This document shows, in pieces, positions 8,128 to 17,186 of a DNA stretch of 64,000 nt. The DNA comes from CAMYOC01 sp963704875 (lineage in GTDB: Bacteria; Pseudomonadota; Gammaproteobacteria; Steroidobacterales; XN24): positions 148,499-212,498 of the forward strand of contig CAVPIA010000007.1 of assembly GCA_963704875.1 (NCBI GenBank), read 5' to 3'. Each line of letters begins with the position of its first letter. Positions within the stretch are counted from its first letter, which is position 1. Position numbers and translations under genes: made by a program. The notes under the pieces were generated by a model. That model worked only from the letters and a program-made list of their open reading frames with translations. It did no database searches and was not told the origin of the DNA.

Positions 8128-10404
8128 TCAGCTGCCGGCTGGCACCGGTGTTTCCGATTCCTGCGATTCCAAGGTCAGAGATTCCCCATCCGGCGCCACC
8201 AGTATCCGGATGTGTCCGCCTGAAGCCAGGCTCCCGAACAGCAGTTCCTCAGCGAGCGGCCGCTTGATCTGCTCCTGAATGACTCGCGACATCGGCCGCG
8301 CTCCCATTTTGGCGTCATAACCCCGGTCAGCGATCCAGGCGCGCGCCGCATCGTCCAGTTCCAGCGTCACCATCTTGTCCTGCAGCTGTGCTTCAAGCTC
8401 GACAATCAGCTTGTCCACTACGCGCACCACGGTATTGCGGTCCAGCGACTTGAACTGAATGATGCCGTCAAGGCGGTTCCGGAATTCAGGCGTGAACAGC
8501 TTGCGGATCGCTTCCATCCCGTCGCTGCTGTGATCCTGCTCGGTGAAACCTATTGACGGCCGGCTCATATCCTGAGCGCCGGCGTTGGTGGTCATTACGA
8601 TAATCGCGTTGCGGAAATCCGCCTTGCGTCCGTTGTTGTCGGTCAGGGTGCCATGATCCAGCACCTGCAACAGCAGATTGAATACCTCCGGGTGAGCCTT
8701 CTCGATCTCATCCAGCAGCAGCACGCAATGCGGGTTCTTGGTCACCGCCTCGGTCAGCAAGCCGCCCTGATCGTAGCCGACATAACCCGGCGGCGCTCCG
8801 ATCAGACGAGACACAGTATGGCGTTCCATATACTCGGACATATCGAACCGGATCAGCTCGATGCCCAGACACATGGCCAGCTGCCGGGTGACCTCTGTTT
8901 TGCCCACACCGGTCGGACCCGCGAACAGAAAGCCACCTACCGGTTTCTCCGCATCGCGCAATCCCGAGCGGGCCATCTTGATGGCTGAACCCAGGGTCGC
9001 GATGGCCTGATCCTGGCCAAAAATCACCAGTTTCAAATCTCGCTCAAGATTCCTGAGCAGGTCGCGATCAGACGCCGAGACTGATTTTGGCGGGATACGC
9101 GCCACCTTGGCGACAACCGCTTCGATCAACTCAGACGTAACCTCAGCATGCTCGACACCCGCGGATTGCAGGCGCAGACTCGCGCCTGCTTCGTCAATTA
9201 CGTCGATGGCCTTGTCCGGCAAGTGCCGATCATTGATATGCCTGGAAGACAGCTCCGCTGCGGCGCGCAAGGCCGCCTCGCCGTAGACCACACCGTGATG
9301 TTCTTCGAATCGCGATTGCAGACCCTTGAGGATCTCGACCGTCTCCTCAATTGAAGGCTCCGGCACGTCGATCTTCTGAAATCGTCTCGCCAACGCATGG
9401 TCCTTCTCAAAAATTCCGCGGTATTCCTGATAAGTCGTGGACCCGATGCAGCGCAATTGGCCGTTGGCCAGAACCGGCTTGATCAAATTGGAGGCATCCA
9501 TGACGCCCCCGGAGGCCGCGCCCGCACCGATCACGGTATGGATTTCGTCGATAAACAGGATCGCACCCGGCTTTTCTCCCAGACTGGTGACCACGCCTTT
9601 GAGCCGCTTCTCAAAATCTCCCCGATATTTGGTGCCGGCGATCAGGGAGCCCATATCGAGGGCATAGATCGTGCAATCTGACAGCACATCCGGCACCCGT
9701 TCCTCCACGATCATCAGCGCGAGTCCTTCGGCCAGCGCGGTTTTGCCCACCCCAGCTTCACCCACATACAACGGGTTGTTCTTCCGCCTGCGGCAAAGGA
9801 TCTCTACGGTTCGTTCGATCTCAAGCTGGCGGCCGATCAGGGGGTCGATCTTTCCCTCCTCCGCCAGACGGTTAAGGTTGCTGGTGTATTTATCCAGCGG
9901 GTCATCACCGGCATCGGCCTCTGCACCCGCTTCCGCGCTGGCGGATTCCTGAGTCTGTTCCGTGTCTTCCTCGATCTTGCTCAGACCGTGGGAAATAAAA
10001 TTGATCACATCGAGCCGGGTGACGTCCTGCATGCCGAGCAGATACACCGCATGAGACTGCTTCTCGCCGAAAATCGCGACCAGGACATTGGTTGCCGAGA
10101 CCTCCCGCTTCCCGCTCGACTGAACGTGGAACACGGCTCGCTGCAACACGCGCTGGAACCCAAGCGTGGGCTGTACTTCCTGTTCATCTTCGTCGGGCAG
10201 GCGCGGCGTCGTCTCATCGATAAACGTGATCAGGTCTTCGCGCAGGCGACCGATATCTGCACTGCAGGCGCGCAAGACCTCGACGACCGCAGGCACTTCG
10301 ATCAGCGCGAGTAGCAGGTGTTCGACAGTCATGAACTCGTGGCGCTTGTCGCGGGCGCCGCGAAATGCTTCGTTCAAACAGAATTCGAGTTCGCTGCTTA
10401 ACAT
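8128..10404 (-). CDS. clpA: ATP-dependent Clp protease ATP-binding subunit ClpA
   Basis: Double-ring AAA+ unfoldase that feeds substrates to ClpP. Residues 1-145 are the Clp_N domain, where ClpS docks. A linker rich in Glu and Ala (about 145-165) precedes the first ATPase domain, with Walker A GEAGVGKT at 215-222 and LFIDEIHT near 283. The second ATPase domain has GPTGVGKT at 496-503. A PSIGFTEQ loop after it matches the IGL-type loop that contacts ClpP. At 758 residues the length matches E. coli ClpA. The ATG at 10404 lies 3 bp after the clpS stop, so the two genes form an operon with clpS first, the common order. Confidence 0.97.
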   Translation of the reverse strand: MLSSELEFCLNEAFRGARDKRHEFMTVEHLLLALIEVPAVVEVLRACSADIGRLREDLITFIDETTPRLPDEDEQEVQPTLGFQRVLQRAVFHVQSSGKREVSATNVLVAIFGEKQSHAVYLLGMQDVTRLDVINFISHGLSKIEEDTEQTQESASAEAGAEADAGDDPLDKYTSNLNRLAEEGKIDPLIGRQLEIERTVEILCRRRKNNPLYVGEAGVGKTALAEGLALMIVEERVPDVLSDCTIYALDMGSLIAGTKYRGDFEKRLKGVVTSLGEKPGAILFIDEIHTVIGAGAASGGVMDASNLIKPVLANGQLRCIGSTTYQEYRGIFEKDHALARRFQKIDVPEPSIEETVEILKGLQSRFEEHHGVVYGEAALRAAAELSSRHINDRHLPDKAIDVIDEAGASLRLQSAGVEHAEVTSELIEAVVAKVARIPPKSVSASDRDLLRNLERDLKLVIFGQDQAIATLGSAIKMARSGLRDAEKPVGGFLFAGPTGVGKTEVTRQLAMCLGIELIRFDMSEYMERHTVSRLIGAPPGYVGYDQGGLLTEAVTKNPHCVLLLDEIEKAHPEVFNLLLQVLDHGTLTDNNGRKADFRNAIIVMTTNAGAQDMSRPSIGFTEQDHSSDGMEAIRKLFTPEFRNRLDGIIQFKSLDRNTVVRVVDKLIVELEAQLQDKMVTLELDDAARAWIADRGYDAKMGARPMSRVIQEQIKRPLAEELLFGSLASGGHIRILVAPDGESLTLESQESETPVPAGS

Positions 10405-10407
10405 GAC

Positions 10408-10737
10408 TCAGGCCTCTTCCATGGTGCAAAGCAAGGGATGTTGATGTTGGCGTGAATATCCGTTCACTTGCGCAACCCGGGTTTCAGCTATTTCATAGGT
10501 ATAGACACCGGCGATACCACGACCCTTGGTGTGCACTTCCAGCATAATGCGCGTTGCGCTGGTCCGATCAAGATTGAAAAACTGTTCCAGCACTTCGACC
10601 ACGAACTCCATCGGCGTGAAATCATCGTTGAGCAGAATGACGCGGTACATCGACGGCCGCTTGATCTTGGGCCTGGCCTCTTCGAGAACCAGCCCGTGAT
10701 CGGGTCCTATCTGCTGTTCTTTGTCTCCGATTCCCAA
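10408..10737 (-). CDS. clpS: ClpS adaptor protein
   Basis: Adaptor that recognises N-terminal Leu, Phe, Trp and Tyr and hands substrates to ClpA. The 109-residue product has the core YRVILLNDDFTPMEFVVEVL, in which the NDD and methionine form the N-degron pocket, then FFNLDRTSATRIMLEVHTKG and the end segment AGVYTYEIAETRV. The N-terminal 25 residues are a charged tail, as in other ClpS proteins. It precedes clpA by 3 bp. Together with aat it supplies the Leu/Phe branch of bacterial N-degron degradation. Confidence 0.96.
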   Translation of the reverse strand: MGIGDKEQQIGPDHGLVLEEARPKIKRPSMYRVILLNDDFTPMEFVVEVLEQFFNLDRTSATRIMLEVHTKGRGIAGVYTYEIAETRVAQVNGYSRQHQHPLLCTMEEA

Positions 10738-10785
10738 GGCGGGCTCCAGAAATTCCTGTCTTGCCAGAGTCTGGCGGTCGGTTCA

Positions 10786-10816
10786 ATTGTAACGGCAGCC
10801 GTGGGGATTATGACAA
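10786..10816 (-). promoter_or_regulatory. Weak candidate clpS promoter
   Basis: On the minus strand TTGTCA (10811-10816) and TACAAT (10786-10791) are good hexamers, but the spacer is 19 bases, longer than ideal. It lies about 50 bp upstream of the clpS start in the 193-bp region shared with divergent gspC. Confidence 0.3.
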
Positions 10817-10930
10817 GGCCCCGGAAAATGAGCACTTGTGACTGCCGCCGGGGTCCGATTATCATTGATCTGACTTATAAGGCTTTGTTCCTAAGTCGCG
10901 CAAATCGGGATTTTTTAAAAGATTTTTACT

Positions 10931-11884
10931 GTGTCTGACCTGGCAGCAAGAACCGCGCAATTTTTCCAGCAGCCGCCTCAGCAGATCTGGTTGAAGGCAT
11001 CTGCGGTAGCACCGCCCTGGGTGGTGCTGGGTCTCGTTGTGCTCATCGCCTGGCAACTGGCACAGATCATCTGGCTGCTGGTTCCCGCCGGTCCGACAGC
11101 GTCGATCTCCGTGCCGACCGCCGGCACGGCAAGGGGCAATACCCAGACCGGACCCGCAGCAAACATCGAATACATCGTCAATGCACACCTTTTCGGGCGC
11201 TTCGACACCGCGACTGCCGTGGTTGACATGGATCCGGTGGACGCACCAGACACCCGCCTCAATCTGGAGCTGCGCGGGACAATCGCGGCTGAGGACGCGG
11301 ATCAGGCGCTTGCGATCATTGCCGAGAGCAACCGGGACGAAAGCGTCTACGCGATCGGCGACGCCGTGGCTGGAGGCGCCTCACTGCATTCAGTGTATCC
11401 GGACAAGGTCATTCTGCGACGCGCCGGGCAACTGGAAACCTTGCGTCTGCCAAGAGCGGACGAGTCCGCTGGAACCAAACCCGCGGCCCGACGCAAGGCC
11501 ACAGCGCCAACGCAGGCTGCCAGCATCCGAGAAATCGTTTCCCAGAGCCCGGCCCGGCTGACGGATGTACTCCGTCCACAACCGGTATTCCGGGACGGCC
11601 AGCAACAGGGATACCGGGTCTACCCCGGTCGCGATCGCCAGCGCTTTACCGCGCTCGGTCTGCGCCCCGGCGACCTGATTACCCAGATCAACGGCGTGGC
11701 TCTGGACGACCCGGCCCGGGGCATGGAGATATTCCGCAGTCTTGGCGACGCCAGTCAGGTATCGGTCACGCTGGAGCGCAGCGGGCAAGCTCAGGTTCTT
11801 TCTCTTGATACGTCTCAGCTCAGCGCCGACGACGTTACTGAAAAGCCGGCTCCGCGGAAAAGGGACGACGACGACGATGAATAG
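10931..11884 (+). CDS. gspC: Type II secretion system protein GspC
   Basis: Inner-membrane component that links the assembly platform to the GspD secretin. One membrane segment is present at about residues 30-50 (VLGLVVLIAWQLAQIIWLLV). A periplasmic homology region follows (about 75-175: NAHLFGRF, TRLNLELRGTIAA, YAIGDAVAGGASLHSVYPDKVILRR). A PDZ domain ends the protein (about 220-300: GYRVYPGRDRQRFTALGLRP and GDLITQINGVALDDP). The start is GTG at 10931, with only a weak ribosome site. The acidic end DDDDDE is unusual but does not disturb the domains. It heads a gspC-D-E-F row. Confidence 0.88.
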   Translation: MSDLAARTAQFFQQPPQQIWLKASAVAPPWVVLGLVVLIAWQLAQIIWLLVPAGPTASISVPTAGTARGNTQTGPAANIEYIVNAHLFGRFDTATAVVDMDPVDAPDTRLNLELRGTIAAEDADQALAIIAESNRDESVYAIGDAVAGGASLHSVYPDKVILRRAGQLETLRLPRADESAGTKPAARRKATAPTQAASIREIVSQSPARLTDVLRPQPVFRDGQQQGYRVYPGRDRQRFTALGLRPGDLITQINGVALDDPARGMEIFRSLGDASQVSVTLERSGQAQVLSLDTSQLSADDVTEKPAPRKRDDDDDE

Positions 11885-11956
11885 GGCAACATCGGGTAGC
11901 ATGGGACGATCGGAAGTCAGCGATTCCGGCAATAACAGTGGGTTAGCGGCAAAGCC

Positions 11957-13993
11957 ATGAGAATAATCAGACCACACCGGCAGCGATTAGGTGGCACTCT
12001 TGCCCTGCTGGCTCTGTCAGTTTTTTGCATAAACCCGGTGATCGCCCAGGCGCCGACCATCACGCCGAATTACAAGGACGCTGACATCCGCCAGATCATC
12101 GAAGCGGTCAGCGAAGTCACCGGACAGAATTTCATTATCGATCCCCGGGTCAAGGCGGAAGTGACGATGTTGTCTTCCTCGCCAATGTCACCGGATGCAT
12201 TTTACGAAGCATTCCTTTCCATCCTTGAGGTGCACGGCTATGTCGCGGTCCCGGCAGGCGACCTGATCAAGATCGTCCCGGACGCCAACGCTCGTCAGGC
12301 ACCCGGCCGGGACCTCCCCGCGGGACCTATGGGGCGTTCCGATGAACTGGTCACCCAGGTCATCCAGGTTGAAAACGTTGGCGCCGCCCAGTTGGTGCCG
12401 ATCCTGCGTCCGCTGATTCCACAATACGGGCATCTTGCGGCCCACCCGGCATCGAACATGCTGATCATTTCCGATCGTGCAGCCAACGTAGATCGCATGA
12501 TGCGCATCGTGCAACGCATCGATCAGGCCGGCGATGAAGAAATTGAAGTGATCCGCCTCGAACATGCCTCGGCCACAGACATCGTCCGTGTTGTGACCTC
12601 GCTGACCCAGGCGGCCAATCGAGGGGATAGCGCTTCAGCACCGATCGGCCTGGTGGCTGACGAACGTACCAACAGCGTGTTGATCAGCGGCGACCGTGCC
12701 GGTCGCTTGCGCACCCGGGCGCTGATCACGCACCTGGACACACCACTTGAGTCCGGTGGCAACACCCAGGTGTTGTACCTGCGCTACGCAGATGCTGAGG
12801 ATCTGGCGACCCGTCTGAAAGAACAGATCAGTCAGCTGGTGCCGGGCGCGGCACCCGCCACGCAGGGCGGCTCACCGGCCTCCCGGCGTAATTCGGATGT
12901 AACGATCTGGGCCGACCCGGCGACCAACGCGCTGGTCATCACCGCGCCGACCGAGGCAATGCGCACCTTGCGTTCGGTCATCAGCCAGCTGGACATCCGC
13001 CGCGCGCAGGTACTGGTCGAAGCCATCGTTGCCGAAGTCTCCTACAATCGCGCCGCGGAGTTGGGCGTCACCTGGGCCGTTGACGGTAGCCAGGGCGGTA
13101 ACCTGATCGGCCTGACTAATTTCACCAGCGCGCTGAACGTCGCCGATATCGGTGGCGCTGCCCTGGCCGGCGACGACAACAGTCTGGCTGATGTTCTGCG
13201 CGCGATTCCTGATGGTCTGTCGCTGGCCGCAGGTGACTTTTCCGGCAGCACCCGCTGGGCCGCAGTCATAAAGGCGCTGCTGGGCGACGCTACAACGAAC
13301 GTACTGGCCAATTCCTCGCTGATGACGCTGGATAATGAAGAAGCCGAAATTACCGTCGGTCAGCAGGTTCCGTTCGTAACCGGGCAGTTCACCAACACGG
13401 GCGCTGCGCAGGGCTCGGTCAACCCGTTCCAGACCATCCAGCGCGAGGATGTGGGTCTGAAGCTCAAGGTGACGCCACAGATCAACGAAGGCGACGCCAT
13501 CATCCTCGAAATCAACCTGGAGAATTCCAATCTCAGTCGCGCCAACACTGGCGCGGTCGATCTGGTGACCAACGAACGCACGATCTCGCAGAAAGTACTG
13601 ATCGAGGACGGCCAGTTGCTGATCCTCGGCGGGCTGGTAGACGACCAGATTATTGAGATCGATGAAAAAGTGCCGCTGCTGGGTGACATTCCCGGCGTCG
13701 GTAACCTGTTCAAGTCCCGCAGCTCGACCGTGAGCAAACGCACCCTGATGGTGTTCATCCGCCCGGTGATCATCCGTGATCGCGCCCGCGCGACGATCGA
13801 AACCAATGCCAAATATCGCATCATGCGCGAGATCCAGCTGGGTGAGAGCGAAGACGGCGATGTGCTGTTGATGAAGGGACAAGCCAGACCCACGATTCCG
13901 GCGTTGCCAGAGAATGCTGACGACGTGCCAGACGCCGTTGATGAAGAAGGCATTCCGGCCGAACCCGTGGGCGCACCCCTGGGTCTGGAGTAG
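11957..13993 (+). CDS. gspD: Type II secretion system secretin GspD
   Basis: Outer-membrane channel of type II secretion. A signal peptide covers about residues 1-32, ending VIAQA. The N0 domain begins with NYKDADIRQIIEAVSEVTGQ, and N1-N3 repeats follow with NMLIISDRAANVDRMMRIV and NALVITAPTEAMRTLRSVI. The secretin core carries QVLVEAIVAEVSYNRAAELG, then EEAEITVGQQVPFVTG and LLILGGLVDD, closing with LLGDIPGVGNLFKSR and LMVFIRPVII. At 678 residues it is a normal size. The C-terminal acidic/proline segment after about 620 is where a pilotin-binding S domain would be, but I cannot show one. It is 72 bp after gspC and 3 bp before gspE. Confidence 0.95.
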   Translation: MRIIRPHRQRLGGTLALLALSVFCINPVIAQAPTITPNYKDADIRQIIEAVSEVTGQNFIIDPRVKAEVTMLSSSPMSPDAFYEAFLSILEVHGYVAVPAGDLIKIVPDANARQAPGRDLPAGPMGRSDELVTQVIQVENVGAAQLVPILRPLIPQYGHLAAHPASNMLIISDRAANVDRMMRIVQRIDQAGDEEIEVIRLEHASATDIVRVVTSLTQAANRGDSASAPIGLVADERTNSVLISGDRAGRLRTRALITHLDTPLESGGNTQVLYLRYADAEDLATRLKEQISQLVPGAAPATQGGSPASRRNSDVTIWADPATNALVITAPTEAMRTLRSVISQLDIRRAQVLVEAIVAEVSYNRAAELGVTWAVDGSQGGNLIGLTNFTSALNVADIGGAALAGDDNSLADVLRAIPDGLSLAAGDFSGSTRWAAVIKALLGDATTNVLANSSLMTLDNEEAEITVGQQVPFVTGQFTNTGAAQGSVNPFQTIQREDVGLKLKVTPQINEGDAIILEINLENSNLSRANTGAVDLVTNERTISQKVLIEDGQLLILGGLVDDQIIEIDEKVPLLGDIPGVGNLFKSRSSTVSKRTLMVFIRPVIIRDRARATIETNAKYRIMREIQLGESEDGDVLLMKGQARPTIPALPENADDVPDAVDEEGIPAEPVGAPLGLE

Positions 13994-13996
13994 AGA

Positions 13997-15535
13997 ATGG
14001 CCGGCGAAGCGACAGAAGCGACAGCACAACCGGTCGCGGATTCTCCCGTCCCGCCCGCAACGGAACAGCCGCGGCGATTGCCCTTCTCCTTCGCCAAACG
14101 GCATGGCGTGCTCGTCTTGAGTCTCGATGCTGAACAGCCGCTGGCGGTGTTTCGCGAAGACGCCCGCCCGTCCAGCATCGCCGAGGTCCGGCGCGTGCTC
14201 GGGCGCAAGCTCAACTGGCGCAAAGTACCGGCGGATGAGTTCGACCAGCTGTTGCAGGAGTCCTACGAAAGCGGCTCCAACAGCGCGATGGAGATGGTCG
14301 AGGGACTGGAGGGCGAGGATGACCTGTTTCGGGTCGCCCAAGAGTTGCCAGAGCCTTCCGATTTGCTCGAAAGCGAAGACGATGCACCCATTATTCGTCT
14401 GATCAACGCCGTGCTCGGTCAGGCAGTCAAGGAAAATGCGTCGGACATCCACATCGAGCCATTCGAAAACCGTCTGGTCGTGCGTTTCCGTATCGACGGG
14501 GTGCTGCACGAGGTGCTGCAGTCCCGCCGAGCTGTCGCCCCGCTGGTGGTATCACGCATCAAGGTGATGTCGCGTCTGGATATCGCCGAGAAGCGCTTGC
14601 CACAGGACGGCCGGATTTCCCTGAAGGTCGCGGGACGAGCGGTCGACGTACGGGTATCCACGATCCCGGCCGGTCACGGGGAACGCGTCGTCATGCGTCT
14701 GCTGGACAAACAGGCCGGACGCCTGAAACTCGACAGTCTCGGTATGGCACCGGGCACCGAGCGCATGATCGATGAAGTGATCCGAAAACCGCACGGCATT
14801 CTGCTGGTGACCGGCCCTACCGGATCAGGCAAGACCACATCGCTTTACGCTGCCTTGGCCCGGATCAATGATCGCAGTCGCAATATCATGACCGTCGAGG
14901 ACCCCATCGAGTACTACATCGATGGCATAGGCCAGACCCAGGTCAACACCAAGGTAGACATGACTTTTGCGCGCGGCTTGCGCGCCATCCTGCGTCAGGA
15001 TCCTGATGTCGTAATGGTCGGTGAAATACGCGATCTGGAAACTGCGGAAATCGCGGTCCAGGCCAGCCTGACCGGTCACCTGGTGTTGTCCACGCTGCAC
15101 ACCAACACCGCGGTGGGCGCGATGGCCCGTCTGCGGGATATGGGGCTGGAGCCATTCCTGCTGTCCTCCAGTATCCTGGGTGTGATGGCGCAGCGTCTGG
15201 TCCGGGTACTGTGTCCGAGCTGCAAGATTGAAGCGCCGCCCAGCGAGACCGAGCGCCGCCTGCTCAATCTGCAGGATGGCGCTCATCCACCTGTTTTCCA
15301 TGCCCGCGGCTGCGAGAGCTGCAGCGGCACCGGATATCGCGGCCGTACCGGCATCTACGAGATGGTTATGGTAGATGACGACATGCGCGGCATGATCCAT
15401 GAGGGCGCCAGTGAACAGGCGCTGGAACGCCACGCCCGCCAGTTCAGCCCAAGCATCCGCGACGACGGCATCCGCAAGGTTCTCGAAGGGGCGACGACGC
15501 TGGAAGAAGTCGTCAGGGTTACCCAGGAAGCCTGA
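13997..15535 (+). CDS. gspE: Type II secretion ATPase GspE
   Basis: Cytoplasmic hexameric ATPase that drives the pseudopilus. The N-terminal domain (about 20-120) binds GspL in known systems. The catalytic part has Walker A GPTGSGKT at 273-280, the Asp box near TVEDPIEYYIDGIGQTQVN, Walker B DPDVVMVGEIRD and the His box LVLSTLHTNTAVGA. The zinc-binding tetracysteine of GspE is complete: C406/C409 in CPSC and C439/C442 in CESC. It is 512 residues long. Its stop overlaps the gspF start in an ATGA arrangement. Confidence 0.96.
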   Translation: MAGEATEATAQPVADSPVPPATEQPRRLPFSFAKRHGVLVLSLDAEQPLAVFREDARPSSIAEVRRVLGRKLNWRKVPADEFDQLLQESYESGSNSAMEMVEGLEGEDDLFRVAQELPEPSDLLESEDDAPIIRLINAVLGQAVKENASDIHIEPFENRLVVRFRIDGVLHEVLQSRRAVAPLVVSRIKVMSRLDIAEKRLPQDGRISLKVAGRAVDVRVSTIPAGHGERVVMRLLDKQAGRLKLDSLGMAPGTERMIDEVIRKPHGILLVTGPTGSGKTTSLYAALARINDRSRNIMTVEDPIEYYIDGIGQTQVNTKVDMTFARGLRAILRQDPDVVMVGEIRDLETAEIAVQASLTGHLVLSTLHTNTAVGAMARLRDMGLEPFLLSSSILGVMAQRLVRVLCPSCKIEAPPSETERRLLNLQDGAHPPVFHARGCESCSGTGYRGRTGIYEMVMVDDDMRGMIHEGASEQALERHARQFSPSIRDDGIRKVLEGATTLEEVVRVTQEA

Positions 15536-16749
15536 TGGGCGCGTTTGAATACACGGCCGTCGACAAACGCGGCCGACAAAAACGCGGCGTTCTGGAAGGC
15601 GACACCGCCCGCATTGTGCGCCAGACACTGCGCGAACGAGGCCTGTTGCCGGTCTCAATTGACGAGGTCACCGAAAAGAACCCATCGGGCGGCGGCGGCC
15701 TGAATCTTCGCCGGGGCATCAGCCCGATGGACCTGGCGCTGGTGACCCGCCAGCTGGCGACACTGGTGCGCTCCAGTATGCCGCTGGAAGAGTCACTATT
15801 GGCGGTAAGTCAGCAGTCGGAAAAGCCGCGCCTGAAGAGTATCTTGCTCGGCGTCCGGTCGCGGGTCATGGAGGGGCATTCTCTGGCTGACGGTCTGGCT
15901 GAGTTCCCACAGGCGTTTCCGGAACTCTATCGGGCAACGGTCGCAGCCGGAGAGCACTCCGGGTTTCTTGATTCGATACTTGAGCGGCTCGCCGATTATG
16001 CAGAGAGCCGCCAGCAATTGCGTCAGCGGATCAGTCACGCAATGATCTATCCGATCATCCTGACGGTGATGGCTTTGCTGATTGTGTCCGGCCTGCTGGT
16101 CTATGTCGTGCCTCAGGTGGTGGGTGTATTTGAAAACTCAGGTCAGCAGCTGCCGGGGCTGACCGCCGGTCTGATTGCGTTGAGCGATTTTTTGCGCGCC
16201 AATGGAATCTGGTTGCTGATCGGCGTGGCGCTGTTTGCATTTGCCGTGCGCCGCTTGCTCAAACATCCGGGGCCCCGCCGCCGATATGATTCGGTGTTGT
16301 TGCGACTGCCGATACTGGGCCGCCTGGTTCGCGGCATCAACACCGCACGCTTTACACGCACCCTGAGCATCCTGGCGGCCAGCGGCGTGCCTGTGCTCGA
16401 CGCGTTGCGCATATCGGCCGAGGTAATCAACAATATCCCGATGCGTGAAGCGGTCGACGAGACCGCGGTCAGGGTGCGCGAAGGCGCACCGATAGGCGCT
16501 TCGCTGGGTGCAACTCGTCTGTTCCCCCCGATGACCATGCATCTGATCTCCAGCGGTGAGGCCAGTGGCGAACTCGAGACCATGCTGGAGCGCGCCGCGA
16601 TCAATCAGGAGCAGGAGGTCGACTCGCTGATTGCGACCTTGCTCAGCGTTATGGAGCCGGTGCTGATATTGCTCATGGGCGCCATCGTACTGGTCATCGT
16701 GCTGGCCATTTTGATGCCGATTTTCGAGCTCAATCAACTGGTCCGTTAA
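15535..16749 (+). CDS. gspF: Type II secretion inner-membrane protein GspF
   Basis: Polytopic platform protein that works with GspE. The 404 residues contain two similar T2SSF domains: the first (about 70-195) has RQLATLVRSSMPLEESLLAV and the second (about 275-395) has RFTRTLSILAASGVPVLDAL. Three membrane segments lie at about 165-190, 220-240 and 370-395, the usual topology. The N-terminus FEYTAVDKRGRQKRGVLEGD is typical. It is the last secretion gene here; pseudopilin genes gspG-K and gspL-N do not follow, so the rest of the machine must be encoded elsewhere if it is functional. Confidence 0.94.
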   Translation: MGAFEYTAVDKRGRQKRGVLEGDTARIVRQTLRERGLLPVSIDEVTEKNPSGGGGLNLRRGISPMDLALVTRQLATLVRSSMPLEESLLAVSQQSEKPRLKSILLGVRSRVMEGHSLADGLAEFPQAFPELYRATVAAGEHSGFLDSILERLADYAESRQQLRQRISHAMIYPIILTVMALLIVSGLLVYVVPQVVGVFENSGQQLPGLTAGLIALSDFLRANGIWLLIGVALFAFAVRRLLKHPGPRRRYDSVLLRLPILGRLVRGINTARFTRTLSILAASGVPVLDALRISAEVINNIPMREAVDETAVRVREGAPIGASLGATRLFPPMTMHLISSGEASGELETMLERAAINQEQEVDSLIATLLSVMEPVLILLMGAIVLVIVLAILMPIFELNQLVR

Positions 16750-16793
16750 ATCGGATCCACACCCTTTCCGATGTTTGCTGAACCGGGCTACGG

Positions 16794-16822
16794 TTGCGGT
16801 GGGATGACTTTCGGGCTATATA
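16794..16822 (+). promoter_or_regulatory. Candidate promoter of the PA3496-like gene
   Basis: TTGCGG (16794-16799) and TATATA (16817-16822) are separated by 17 bases, within the 134-bp gap after gspF and 61 bp ahead of the next start codon. The -35 matches only three positions, so this is a moderate candidate. Confidence 0.35.
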
Positions 16823-16883
16823 GCGCGCAGACACCGGATGCAGGCGCTGCGTTTCTTTCATTCAGTCGGACGATTGACAACTT

Positions 16884-17144
16884 ATGGCCAAGGGCTCCAA
16901 AAAAGCGGAACCAGTCGAAGATCTCGACGAGGACCTCGAGGACGAGGACTCGGGCGACGATTTCGATGCGGATCTGGACGACGACGACGACCTGGATGAT
17001 TCCGGAGAGCTCGCTGGCGTCGATATGCTGCTCAATTCGAAGGCCACGGATGCTCAGAGCGCTCGTCGCCGGGTGGAGGATTACCTTGAGATGAAACGGG
17101 CGGCGCGTGAGCTCGGTGACCTCGAGGATTTCGATTTCGATTAG
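16884..17144 (+). CDS. Small acidic PA3496-family protein (putative regulator)
   Basis: An 86-residue protein. Residues 10-42 are almost wholly Asp and Glu, with alternating D/E runs. The C-terminal part, SARRRVEDYLEMKRAARELG followed by DLEDFDFD, matches the pattern I associate with the PA3496 family: a short arginine-rich helix ending in an acidic phenylalanine tail. The family is called putative regulatory, but no mechanism is established. It probably has its own promoter after gspF and is convergent with dnaE2 (42 bp between the genes). Real coding is likely because of the family match and a clean ATG at 16884. Confidence 0.7.
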   Translation: MAKGSKKAEPVEDLDEDLEDEDSGDDFDADLDDDDDLDDSGELAGVDMLLNSKATDAQSARRRVEDYLEMKRAARELGDLEDFDFD

Positions 17145-17186
17145 CCCCGGCCGGGCATCGGTACCGATCGCTGGCATTGCGCCGAG

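Noticed and set aside
12872..14509. Long open frame (545 codons) antisense to gspD and gspE
   Set aside because: It mirrors the codon pattern of two certain genes, matches no protein family and has no ribosome site; high GC creates such frames.
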